Position numbers and translations under genes: made by a program
Notes under the pieces: model-generated
Seen by the model: the letters and a program-made list of their open reading frames with translations, nothing else
Databases searched by the model: none
What the model was told of the DNA's origin: nothing
Part shown: piece after piece, positions 26,811 through 34,999 of the stretch
Layout: the number at the start of each line of letters is the position of its first letter
How positions within the stretch are numbered: position 1 is the stretch's first letter
Source: Bacteroidales bacterium
GTDB lineage: Bacteria; Bacteroidota; Bacteroidia; Bacteroidales; UBA10428
Assembly: GCA_016938235.1 (NCBI GenBank)
Contig: JAFGVA010000121.1
Location: 1-64,000 of the forward strand
Direction: 5' to 3'
Length of the DNA stretch: 64,000 bases

Positions 26811-26996
26811 TACTTTTGTCAATTGAAAGTAGGCTTTCATCTAAATAAAAAAACTAACTTAAATTGTCTGCGTAACAGTAGATAGAAACAACAAGAAAGA
26901 AAAGATTTAAACAAAGATATTTTAAGATTTTGCCCAAGTTGGTTTAGTTAGTAGTTTTGTGGTTTGCCGGGGAGCGAGAGCTTCCCGGTTTTTTTG
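26811..26996 (+). ncRNA. candidate ~170-nt small RNA or orphan leader
   Basis: In a 328-base gap a -7 box TACTTTTG (26811-26818) is followed by a hairpin TGAAAG/CTTTCA (26824-26839), ~125 bases with no open frame, and a strong terminator ending at 26995. The promoter-hairpin-terminator layout with no coding sequence fits a free-standing ~170-base RNA. A 6S-like or other structured RNA is possible, but no family was recognised. The alternative is a readthrough terminator of the gld operon plus a chance promoter match. Confidence 0.4.
26967..26995 (+). terminator. strong intrinsic terminator with GAGA tetraloop
   Basis: CCGGGGAGC pairs with GCTTCCCGG (one G-U) across a GAGA loop and is followed by seven T. 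It ends whatever is transcribed across 26740-26966. Confidence 0.85.
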
Positions 26997-27067
26997 TATA
27001 TTTCGTTCCCTTTTTATTCTTTCATCAAACATCATATTTTTTTACATCAAACTATTGAACTACGTTT

Positions 27068-27889
27068 ATGAAATCTAAGCTTATCGATACGGGTATTCAT
27101 GATTTTTATTCCCAGACTTCTGAAAACGATCGCTTAAAATATGGGCTTGGTCCGCTTGAATTTGAGAGAAATAAAGAGTTAATCGAAAAATTTCTTTCAA
27201 CACAAAAACATACAATTGCCGACATAGGTGGTGGTCCTGGAATTTATTCCGAATGGCTTTCAAAAAAAGGTCACAAAGTATACTTAATTGATCCGGTAGA
27301 GAAACACATCGAGCAAGCTCTTAAGAAAGCAAAAAAAAGTAAAAACAGTTTTGAATGTTTTCTTGGAGAAGCTCAAAAAATTGAATTAAAGAACGAGTCG
27401 GTTGATCTTGCCATTCTGCATGGCCCCTTGTATCATTTACAAAAGAAAGAAGAACGTATAAAGGCTTTAGCAGAAGCGAAAAGAATTCTTAAACCGGGTG
27501 GGTACCTTCTGGGCTTTGCAATCAACTACACGGCTTCAACATTTGTTGCACTAACTCAGGGTGTTATTAGAGAGGAGGGTATCTTTGATATGTGTGTAAA
27601 AGAACTCACAGAAGGAATACATGAAGCACCTGCAAATATGCCGGGAGTTTTACCAAAGGCATATTATCACAAGCCTGAAGAGTTGAAAAATGAAGTTATT
27701 GAATCTGGTTTCGAAGCAATAGATTTGTTTGCTGTAGAAGGTATAATATGGCTGGATAAAAATTATTTTGAAAATCGCGCTAATCCGGAAGCAAAAATAA
27801 AGTTCGAAGCTATTTTTAAAGCTACTGAAAATGACAGAAATCTGCTTGCCTTAAGTCCTCATATAATGATTGCTGCGAGAAAAAATTAG
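27068..27889 (+). CDS. class I SAM-dependent methyltransferase
   Basis: A 273-residue Rossmann-fold methyltransferase of the UbiE/Methyltransf_11 type. The SAM-binding motif I is ADIGGGPGIYSEWLS, the acidic strand-2 end is VYLIDPVE, motif III/IV is VDLAILHGPLYHL and a post motif is EAKRILKPGGYLLG. It starts after the strong terminator and converges with the phosphatase-like gene ten bases away, so it is a single-gene unit. The substrate cannot be deduced. Confidence 0.85.
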   Translation: MKSKLIDTGIHDFYSQTSENDRLKYGLGPLEFERNKELIEKFLSTQKHTIADIGGGPGIYSEWLSKKGHKVYLIDPVEKHIEQALKKAKKSKNSFECFLGEAQKIELKNESVDLAILHGPLYHLQKKEERIKALAEAKRILKPGGYLLGFAINYTASTFVALTQGVIREEGIFDMCVKELTEGIHEAPANMPGVLPKAYYHKPEELKNEVIESGFEAIDLFAVEGIIWLDKNYFENRANPEAKIKFEAIFKATENDRNLLALSPHIMIAARKN

Positions 27890-27899
27890 TATCCGGTGT

Positions 27900-29549
27900 T
27901 TAACGTATAACTTCTTCAATAGGTGTACCGGTAGAACTGTTCGGATAAGAAATATCAAGCAGCACGGAAATTGTAGGAGCTATGTCTGTAATATCAACCG
28001 GTCTGAAAATATCTTTTTTTCCTGTTTTCCATCCGTACCAGAATAGTGGTACCCTGGTATCCGAGCCCATCGATATTATTGTTTTGCCCTGTTTCTCAAG
28101 GTACCCATTGTTAAGATGTAGTATTACATCGCCCGACCTTTTCTGGTTGTAGCCATTCTGAATCTTGCGAAAAACCCCTTCAATATAATAGTTATTTAAC
28201 AGGGCTGTTGAAGTAATTGTATTCTGAACACCTGTAAATTGCAACATCAGATTAGCAACATTATCCTGAAAATCAGACAACTTAAGGTCAGCCGATTCAA
28301 TAAGTGTACGATTGAGGTAAATCTGTTGAGAGTTGTATTGTTTTATCCAGTCGCCCTTGCCGTATATGTTATTTAAGTAAATTGTTAAAAGTGAAATTGC
28401 GCTGGAAGAATTAAAATATCCTGAGGGGATTTTATTTGCCTCAAGGTATTCCGGCCTGTGGTTTAATCCATGTTCAGCGGTGAAAATTACAAGGGTATTT
28501 TCAATCCCGATTTCAGAATCAATAAAGTCTAAAAAATGAGCAAGTTCCCTGTCAAGTCTCAGCACAGCATCTTCAACCTCAACACTTAGCGGACCAAACA
28601 GGTTTCCAATTTGTTCGAGGCTGGTAAAATTAACGAACAGTACATCAGTAACAAAATCTTTACCTAGTTCTTCATTTACAATAGCCTGAATAGCAAAATC
28701 CTTTACAAGGTTATCGCCAAAGGGAATGGTGTTCAAAACAGCAAATTCTTCTTTTCTTTTATATGCTTTGATTAAATCTTTTACCTCGTAAGGAAAGGTT
28801 GAACCTGATTTATATCCTTCTTCAAATTTATTATTATCAGGCAGGCTCTCGGTATATTCCGATAAGGGGTGTATAGGCTCCCAAATTCTTTCAAGATATG
28901 TTGACGGAATTTTTTTAAGGTTAAAATCATTTACCCATGGAGCCAGCGAATCCATGTAATAACTGCTACTGATAAAATTGCCGTTTTGAATATCGAACCA
29001 ATAGGCAGCATCAGCAGTATGGCCACCGCTAAGTACCGATGAAACAGGTTCCAGCGAAATGGAAATAACCTTCGATTTAAACGTATTCGAAAGTTTTAAT
29101 TCATCGGAAAAGGTAGTACTGAAAAGTTGGCGGGGAGAGCACTGTCCGGCCTCAAAGGGACCTCCGACAGTACTAACAGATTCATCATAAACCGATGGGA
29201 TAATTTTACCGCGAAGGTCATCATACCAGCTGCTTCCAACTATACCATGGCCTGAAGGATTTGTTCCGGTAGAAATAGTTGCATTTCCTACTCCTTTATC
29301 ATTTAATAAGTTGCTGTACGAAGCATTTTTGCAATTTATACCTCTGTTTGCTAACCTTTTAAAGCCGTCGTCTTCAAATTTATCCCAGTACCTCGATATA
29401 TAATCGCTCCTGAATTGTGAAACTGTCAGACAGATTATTAGCCGGGGATTCTCAGGAGCCAATAGTTTTGAATTCTGTGCATTTGATAGTTGCACAACTA
29501 ATAAAGCTGATATAATAAAAACAAGTGATATTCTTAGATGGATAAACAT
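27900..29549 (-). CDS. PafA-type alkaline-phosphatase-superfamily protein, probable pseudoenzyme
   Basis: A 549-residue exported protein (signal peptide ~1-24, ending SNAQ) that follows the PafA phosphatase along its whole length: FKRLANRGI, STGTNPSGHGIVGSSWYD, FGPLSVEVEDAVLRLDRELAHF, GYNQKRSGDVIL and a C-terminus with VDITDIAPTISVLLDI. By comparison with PafA from memory, nearly all catalytic and zinc positions are changed: metal Asp to S44, nucleophile Thr to K85, the following His to N89, active-site Asn to S106, Lys/Arg to E167/V169, the DxxxH ligands to E312/N316, the DH pair to E359/H360, and the last His to I491. The frame is intact, so loss of catalysis looks selected rather than decayed. 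It is the last gene of ychF-crcB-this gene, four bases after crcB. Confidence 0.85.
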   Translation of the reverse strand: MFIHLRISLVFIISALLVVQLSNAQNSKLLAPENPRLIICLTVSQFRSDYISRYWDKFEDDGFKRLANRGINCKNASYSNLLNDKGVGNATISTGTNPSGHGIVGSSWYDDLRGKIIPSVYDESVSTVGGPFEAGQCSPRQLFSTTFSDELKLSNTFKSKVISISLEPVSSVLSGGHTADAAYWFDIQNGNFISSSYYMDSLAPWVNDFNLKKIPSTYLERIWEPIHPLSEYTESLPDNNKFEEGYKSGSTFPYEVKDLIKAYKRKEEFAVLNTIPFGDNLVKDFAIQAIVNEELGKDFVTDVLFVNFTSLEQIGNLFGPLSVEVEDAVLRLDRELAHFLDFIDSEIGIENTLVIFTAEHGLNHRPEYLEANKIPSGYFNSSSAISLLTIYLNNIYGKGDWIKQYNSQQIYLNRTLIESADLKLSDFQDNVANLMLQFTGVQNTITSTALLNNYYIEGVFRKIQNGYNQKRSGDVILHLNNGYLEKQGKTIISMGSDTRVPLFWYGWKTGKKDIFRPVDITDIAPTISVLLDISYPNSSTGTPIEEVIR

Positions 29550-29553
29550 AATT

Positions 29554-29922
29554 TTACTGGATAATTTTTGAAAGAATAAACAAAGAACCTACGCCAATTA
29601 TTATACTAACAACAACATTAATTGCCGCAAGCATAAGATTGCCGGTTTTTATAAGTTCGAATGTTTCAAAACTAAATGTTGAAAATGTGCTGAACCCGCC
29701 ACAAAATCCAATAATTATCAAGGCTTTGATTGACGAAGTAACATTTCCTCTCGATGAAAGGAAAAATACTATTCCGCCAAGCAATAATGTGGCTAGTAGG
29801 TTTGAAAAGAAAGTAGCGACCGGATTTATACCAGTAAGTTTTGCGGTAACCAGTTTTGACATGCTAAACCTTGCAAGACTTCCTAATCCACCACCAACAA
29901 ATACTAATAAAACAGTTTGCAT
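29554..29922 (-). CDS. crcB: fluoride channel CrcB/Fluc
   Basis: A 122-residue four-helix membrane protein that exports fluoride as a dual-topology dimer. The family motifs are present: GGGLGSLARFSMSK near the start (the conserved GGxxGAxxRF box) and the signature GFCGGFSTFSTFSFE in helix 3. It lies nine bases downstream of ychF and four bases before the phosphatase-like gene. No fluoride riboswitch was seen; ychF coding sequence lies directly upstream. Confidence 0.92.
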   Translation of the reverse strand: MQTVLLVFVGGGLGSLARFSMSKLVTAKLTGINPVATFFSNLLATLLLGGIVFFLSSRGNVTSSIKALIIIGFCGGFSTFSTFSFETFELIKTGNLMLAAINVVVSIIIGVGSLFILSKIIQ

Positions 29923-29931
29923 GAGATTTTT

Positions 29932-31026
29932 TTAGACATTAAAACGAATATGCAGAATATCACCATCTGCAACAATATAACTTTTTCCTTCCACCATTAG
30001 TTTTCCTTTTTCCTTGCAGGCATGTTCGGAACCGAGTGTAATAAAATCATTATATTTCATAACCTCTGCACGTATAAAGCCGCGTTCAAGATCGCTGTGA
30101 ATTACACCTGCTGCCTGAGGAGCAGTCATTCCTTTTTTAATTGTCCAGGCCTTAATTTCTTTTGGGCCAACAGTAAAAAACGATTGCAGGTTTAACATAC
30201 TGTATGCCGAACGTACAAGTTTATTAACTCCAGGTTCCTCCAATCCGGCATCTTTCAGGAATTCCAGTCTATCCTCTTCCTCTTCAAGTTCGGCAATTTC
30301 TGCTTCAAGTTTACCAGCAATAACCAGAATTTCAGCATTTTCACCAAGTTTTTCTTTTACCTTTTCAACAAAAGCGTTTCCGTAGATAGCAGAGCTGTCG
30401 TCAACGTTGCAAACATACATAACCGGTTTAACGGTTAACAAGAACATATCATCCAGTTGCTTACTTTCTTTTTCATCTAATTCCAGATCTCGTATATTTC
30501 CGAAATTTTCAATTTGCTCTTTCATCCGGGCAAGCACTTCCAGGCCATATTTGGCATCTTTATCGCCGGTCTTGGCAGCTTTTTCAAGTCGATGAATCTT
30601 TTTCTCTACAGATTCAAGATCTTTTACCTGCAATTCAAAGTCTATTGTTTCTATGTCGCGCACAGGATCAACCGAGCCATCAACATGAGCCAGATTTTCA
30701 TCTTCGAAGCACCGTAATACATGAATCAATGCATCGGTATTTCTAATATCTGCCAGAAATTTGTTTCCAACACCTTCGCCTTGGTTTGCACCCTTTGTAA
30801 GTCCGGGAATGTCAACAATCTCAACGGTGGCAGGTACAAGCTTTTCCGTAGGTTGCAATTCTTCAAGTTTCTTAAGTCGGGGATCGGGTACCCCAACCAT
30901 ACCAATATTTGATTTGTTGGTACTGAAAGCAAAATTTGTTGTTTCTCCTTTCGTATTGGAAATACAATTAAACAAGGTTGTTTTGCCAACGTTAGTTATT
31001 CCAATAATTCCGCATTGTAAAGCCAT
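29932..31026 (-). CDS. ychF: redox-regulated ATPase YchF
   Basis: A 364-residue Obg-related P-loop ATPase of near-universal length. G1 is GITNVGKTTLFN, switch/G3 is DIPGLTKGANQGEG, and the G4 position is altered from NKxD (YVCNVDD), as in all YchF proteins, explaining ATP preference. A coiled-coil insert (~130-200) and the C-terminal TGS domain (ETWTIKKG-type segment IKAWTIKKGMTAPQAAG, then FIRAEVMKYNDF) are in place. It binds ribosomes and answers oxidative stress. First gene of a three-gene operon, divergent from tkt. Confidence 0.95.
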   Translation of the reverse strand: MALQCGIIGITNVGKTTLFNCISNTKGETTNFAFSTNKSNIGMVGVPDPRLKKLEELQPTEKLVPATVEIVDIPGLTKGANQGEGVGNKFLADIRNTDALIHVLRCFEDENLAHVDGSVDPVRDIETIDFELQVKDLESVEKKIHRLEKAAKTGDKDAKYGLEVLARMKEQIENFGNIRDLELDEKESKQLDDMFLLTVKPVMYVCNVDDSSAIYGNAFVEKVKEKLGENAEILVIAGKLEAEIAELEEEEDRLEFLKDAGLEEPGVNKLVRSAYSMLNLQSFFTVGPKEIKAWTIKKGMTAPQAAGVIHSDLERGFIRAEVMKYNDFITLGSEHACKEKGKLMVEGKSYIVADGDILHIRFNV

Positions 31027-31261
31027 TTGCTATTATTTCTTATCTATTAATATTTACCGGAGTTGTTGATTAGTGTTCAAATAACAAGTCAACTCACTGT
31101 TGAGAATGGTTCAATTTTGACCTCAAATGTCACATTTATACTAAAATACATCCTTTATAAACCATCTTCAATCTCCAAACAGTCAATCTAATCAACATTA
31201 TTAAATGAATCGCAAAATTACATTTTAAATCGATAGTATTAAAATAGTTGCGCATACTTTT

Positions 31262-31269
31262 TATCTTTG
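31262..31269 (+). promoter_or_regulatory. -7 box of the transketolase promoter
   Basis: TATCTTTG fits TAnnTTTG and lies 42 bases before the tkt ATG. The -33 element is not clear. The 284-base gap (31027-31310) must also hold the ychF promoter. Confidence 0.5.
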
Positions 31270-31310
31270 CACTTTTTATAGGGAACAACTAACTTAAAAT
31301 ATAGAATAAA

Positions 31311-33350
31311 ATGAACGATAAACTGATTAGTCGTGCTGCCGATAATGTGCGTATACTAGCGGCTTCAATGGTCGAAAAAGCAAAATCGGGACACCCCGGT
31401 GGAGCAATGGGAGGAGCTGATTTTGTTTCGGTATTGTACAGCGAATTTTTAAACTGGGATCCAACAGATATGGAGTGGAGAAACAGGGATAGATTTTTCC
31501 TTGATCCGGGTCACATGTCACCCATGTTGTACTCCATTTTAACTCTTACAGGTAATTACACCCTGGATGAAATTTCTAATTTCCGTCAGTGGGGAAGTCC
31601 AACACCAGGTCACCCGGAAAAGGATTTTTCACGTGGAGTTGAAAATACATCAGGACCTCTTGGACAGGGTCATACAATGGCTGTTGGCGCTGCAATTGCT
31701 GAACGCTATCTTGTTGCACGATTTGGCGAATGGATGTCTCATAAAATTTACACATTCATTTCTGATGGTGGTGTTCAGGAAGAAATTTCTCAGGGAGCAG
31801 GCCGTATTGCAGGTCACCTGGGTCTTGGAAACCTCATTATGTTCTACGATTCAAACGATATTCAGTTATCGACTACTACTTCAGAAGTTACATCAGAAGA
31901 CACTGCAAAAAAATATGAAGCATGGAACTGGCATGTTCAGACTATTGAAGGTAACAATGTTGCTCAGATTCGCGAAGCGCTAAAAAATGCAAATGCCGTA
32001 ACAGATCGTCCTTCAATAATAATTGGTAAAACAATTATGGGTAAAGGTGCTGTTGATGCTAATGGCAATAGTTATGAGCGTAAAGTATCGACTCACGGTA
32101 TGCCTCTTGGCGAAGCCGGTGCCGATTATAAGAAATCTGTAGCAAATCTTGGCGGTAACCCCGAAAGTCCGTTCGAAATATTTTCTGATGTTAAGGATTA
32201 TTTTGCAAGTGTACTTAAGGAGAAAGCTAAAGCAGCTAAGATTAAGAAAGAAGAAGAAGCAAAATGGGTGTCTGCAAATCCTGAATTAGCCTCTAAACTC
32301 GAGAAGTTTTATTCTATGGATTATTCTGAACTTGATTTCAGTTCTATTGACATCAAAGATAACGTTGCAACAAGAGCAGCTTCGGCAAATGTATTAGCAT
32401 ACCTTGCCGATAATGTTGAGAACCTTTTGGTAGCTTCTGCCGACCTTGCAAACAGCGATAAAACGGATGGTTTCCTTAAGAAAACCAAAGCATTAGCCAA
32501 AAATGACTTCAGCGGTTCATTCCTTCAGGCTGGTGTTGCGGAATTAACTATGGCCGTAATTTGTAACGGAATAGCTCTTCATGGTGGTGTTCGTCCTGCT
32601 TGCGGAACATTCTTTGTTTTTTCGGATTATATGAAACCAGCAGCCCGTCTGTCGGCTCTGATGCAGCTTCCGGTAATATTTATCTGGACTCATGATGCAT
32701 TCCGTGTTGGCGAAGATGGACCTACTCACCAGCCAATTGAGCAGGAAGCACAAATTCGTCTGCTGGAAGAATTAAAAAACCATGCAGGCAAAAACAGTAC
32801 GCTTGTGCTTCGTCCATGCGATGGTGTTGAAACTGCAGTTTCCTGGAAATTAGCACTTGAAAACACAAATACTCCTACGGCACTTATTTTGTCGAGGCAG
32901 AATATTACCAACCTGCCTGTATCAGGAGTAAGCCGTTATGAAGATGCACTACAGGCTGCTAAAGGTGGGTATATTGCTAAAAAATCAGCAGGTGAACCAG
33001 ATGTTGTTTTAGTAGGAAATGGTTCTGAAGTTGCTACACTTATCGAGGGTGCTGCGCTTCTTGAGGAGAAAGCAAACCTTAAAGTGCAGGTTGCAGCTGT
33101 TCCTTCGATAGGTTTATTCTTTAACCAGGATGCAGCATACAGAAACAGTGTTATACCTGAAGGAAAACCTGTTTACGGTTTAACTGCCGGACTGCCTAGC
33201 ACACTTTTAAGACTAGTAGGTTCGAAAGGCAAAGTTCATGGAATGTATGAATTTGGTCATTCAGCACCCTATACTGTTCTGGATAAAAAACTTGGATATA
33301 CTGGTGAGAATGTGTATAACCAGGTAGTTGAGTATGTAAAGAACTATTAA
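31311..33350 (+). CDS. tkt: transketolase
   Basis: A complete 679-residue transketolase, transferring two-carbon units in the non-oxidative pentose phosphate pathway with thiamine diphosphate. Domains: TPP pyrophosphate domain (~1-330; KAKSGHPGGAMGGAD, GPLGQGHTMAVGAA, and a TPP-Mg segment reading SDGGVQEEISQG where many enzymes have GDG), the pyrimidine domain (~355-525; WTHDAFRVGEDGPTHQP) and the C-terminal domain. All substrate-binding signatures are present. It is a single-gene unit with its own promoter and terminator. Confidence 0.95.
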   Translation: MNDKLISRAADNVRILAASMVEKAKSGHPGGAMGGADFVSVLYSEFLNWDPTDMEWRNRDRFFLDPGHMSPMLYSILTLTGNYTLDEISNFRQWGSPTPGHPEKDFSRGVENTSGPLGQGHTMAVGAAIAERYLVARFGEWMSHKIYTFISDGGVQEEISQGAGRIAGHLGLGNLIMFYDSNDIQLSTTTSEVTSEDTAKKYEAWNWHVQTIEGNNVAQIREALKNANAVTDRPSIIIGKTIMGKGAVDANGNSYERKVSTHGMPLGEAGADYKKSVANLGGNPESPFEIFSDVKDYFASVLKEKAKAAKIKKEEEAKWVSANPELASKLEKFYSMDYSELDFSSIDIKDNVATRAASANVLAYLADNVENLLVASADLANSDKTDGFLKKTKALAKNDFSGSFLQAGVAELTMAVICNGIALHGGVRPACGTFFVFSDYMKPAARLSALMQLPVIFIWTHDAFRVGEDGPTHQPIEQEAQIRLLEELKNHAGKNSTLVLRPCDGVETAVSWKLALENTNTPTALILSRQNITNLPVSGVSRYEDALQAAKGGYIAKKSAGEPDVVLVGNGSEVATLIEGAALLEEKANLKVQVAAVPSIGLFFNQDAAYRNSVIPEGKPVYGLTAGLPSTLLRLVGSKGKVHGMYEFGHSAPYTVLDKKLGYTGENVYNQVVEYVKNY

Positions 33351-33372
33351 GAAATAGAAATATCTTATACAA

Positions 33373-33402
33373 AAAGGTAGCCATAACAGGCTGCCTTTTT
33401 TT
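33373..33402 (+). terminator. terminator after tkt
   Basis: AAAGGTAGCC pairs with GGCTGCCTTT (one mismatch pair) and runs into a T tract, 22 bases after the stop. Confidence 0.75.
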
Positions 33403-33533
33403 GTTTTGAGCTGTAATGGACTTGTGTTGTTAATTAATAATAATTGGGCGACAACTTAATAATGTGTTTTTGTTCTAACTTTCCAGAATATTTTAGGTTT
33501 TAACACGTTTTATCATGTAAAACCCATATTTAG

Positions 33534-34922
33534 ATGTACCGAATCTTACTTGTCTTTATACTTTTTTCATCTTTTCTAACTTTTGGTTATTCGCAGACAA
33601 CCATGCCTAAAAAATATGTTGCGCCCGATACAAGAATTCTATTTGTATTTGATGCCTCGCAAAGTATGATGGGTATGTGGGAAAGCGACAGAAAGATAAA
33701 CATTGCCAGGAAAGTACTCATTTCTATGATAGACAGTCTGCAAACGATGGAAAATGTTCAGATGGCACTCAGGGTATATGGCCACCAAAGTCCGGTGCCT
33801 CCTCAGGATTGCAACGACACCAGACTTGAGGTTCCCTTTGCGAAAGGTAATGCTTCCAGAATCAGGCAGGAGCTGAGGTATATTAATCCGAAAGGCACTA
33901 CCCCAATAGCCTATTCATTGCAAATGGCCGGCAAAGATTTTCCCCAGGAATGTATTGATTGCCGAAACATTATAATACTTATTACTGATGGTATTGAAGC
34001 TTGTGACGGTGACCCGTGCGAGGTTTCAAGAGAACTTCAGAAGCTGGGGATTGTTCTGAAACCATTTGTAATAGGTATAGGAATCGACGAGGGGTTTAAG
34101 GATACTTTTGATTGTATAGGGCATTATTATAATGCCTCCAACGAAGAGAAATTTAAAGAAGTTATGGAGGTGGTGATTTCTCAGGCTTTAAATTCTACTA
34201 CTGCACAGGTAAATCTGTTAGATAAAAACGGGCATCCAACCGAAACAAATGTAAATATGACCTTCTTTGATCATTTCTCGGGGAAGGTGATTTATAATTA
34301 TGTGCATACGATGAATTATCGGGGAGTGCCTGACACTTTAGTGCTTGATCATTTAATTACATACGATATCAGGATTAATACAATTCCGCCGGTGTATATC
34401 GATAGTGCTGTAGTTTATGTTGGAAAGCACACTGTTCTTGCAGCAGATTGTCCGCAGGGAACATTACTGCTGAAAGTAGATGGTGGAGCACAATACAGGG
34501 GCATGCCTTTTATAGTAAGAAAGCATAAACAGGCAGAGACTTTGCACGTGCAGGAGATAAACAAGGAAGAAAATTACATTGTTGGTAAATACGATATTGA
34601 GATACCTGTTTTGCCTCGTATTTTACTTGAAAATGTTGAAATAAACCAAAGTACAACAACAACAGTCACAATTCCCCGTCCCGGAATACTTAACCTGATT
34701 AAACCGGCACCTGGTTATGGTAGCATTTATATCAGAAAAGACAAAAATCAGGAAGATTTTGTATGCAATATTGATAATTCTGTCCGAAATGAAACAATTA
34801 TCCTTCAGCCTGGTATTTACAGGATAGTTTTCAGGGCTATCAATGCAAAACAAACCCTATTTACTGTAAACAAAACTTTAGAAATTAAATCGGGTGGGGC
34901 AGAAGTGTTGCAGTTATACTAA
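33534..34922 (+). CDS. exported von Willebrand factor A domain protein
   Basis: A 462-residue protein with a signal peptide (~1-21, FGYSQ) and a vWA domain (~33-220). The metal-ion-dependent adhesion site is complete: D40-x-S42-x-S44 (FDASQSM), the Thr of GTTPIAYSL, and the Asp of LITDG. The C-terminal 240 residues hold beta-sandwich repeats (HLITYDIRINTIPPVYID, VEINQSTTTTVTIPRPGILN) of no named family, possibly cell-envelope binding. It stands alone, converging with the 604-residue membrane protein. Function unknown beyond protein binding. Confidence 0.82.
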   Translation: MYRILLVFILFSSFLTFGYSQTTMPKKYVAPDTRILFVFDASQSMMGMWESDRKINIARKVLISMIDSLQTMENVQMALRVYGHQSPVPPQDCNDTRLEVPFAKGNASRIRQELRYINPKGTTPIAYSLQMAGKDFPQECIDCRNIIILITDGIEACDGDPCEVSRELQKLGIVLKPFVIGIGIDEGFKDTFDCIGHYYNASNEEKFKEVMEVVISQALNSTTAQVNLLDKNGHPTETNVNMTFFDHFSGKVIYNYVHTMNYRGVPDTLVLDHLITYDIRINTIPPVYIDSAVVYVGKHTVLAADCPQGTLLLKVDGGAQYRGMPFIVRKHKQAETLHVQEINKEENYIVGKYDIEIPVLPRILLENVEINQSTTTTVTIPRPGILNLIKPAPGYGSIYIRKDKNQEDFVCNIDNSVRNETIILQPGIYRIVFRAINAKQTLFTVNKTLEIKSGGAEVLQLY

Positions 34923-34999
34923 ACAGCATGTTTAATACTAACAAAGCTGTTTATTTTAGCACAGAGGTTGCTTTTTTATTATTTAAAACCTGTTTCTCA

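Noticed and set aside
29554..31026. A fluoride riboswitch upstream of crcB
   Set aside because: The upstream bases are ychF coding sequence and none of the conserved fluoride-aptamer pattern was found.
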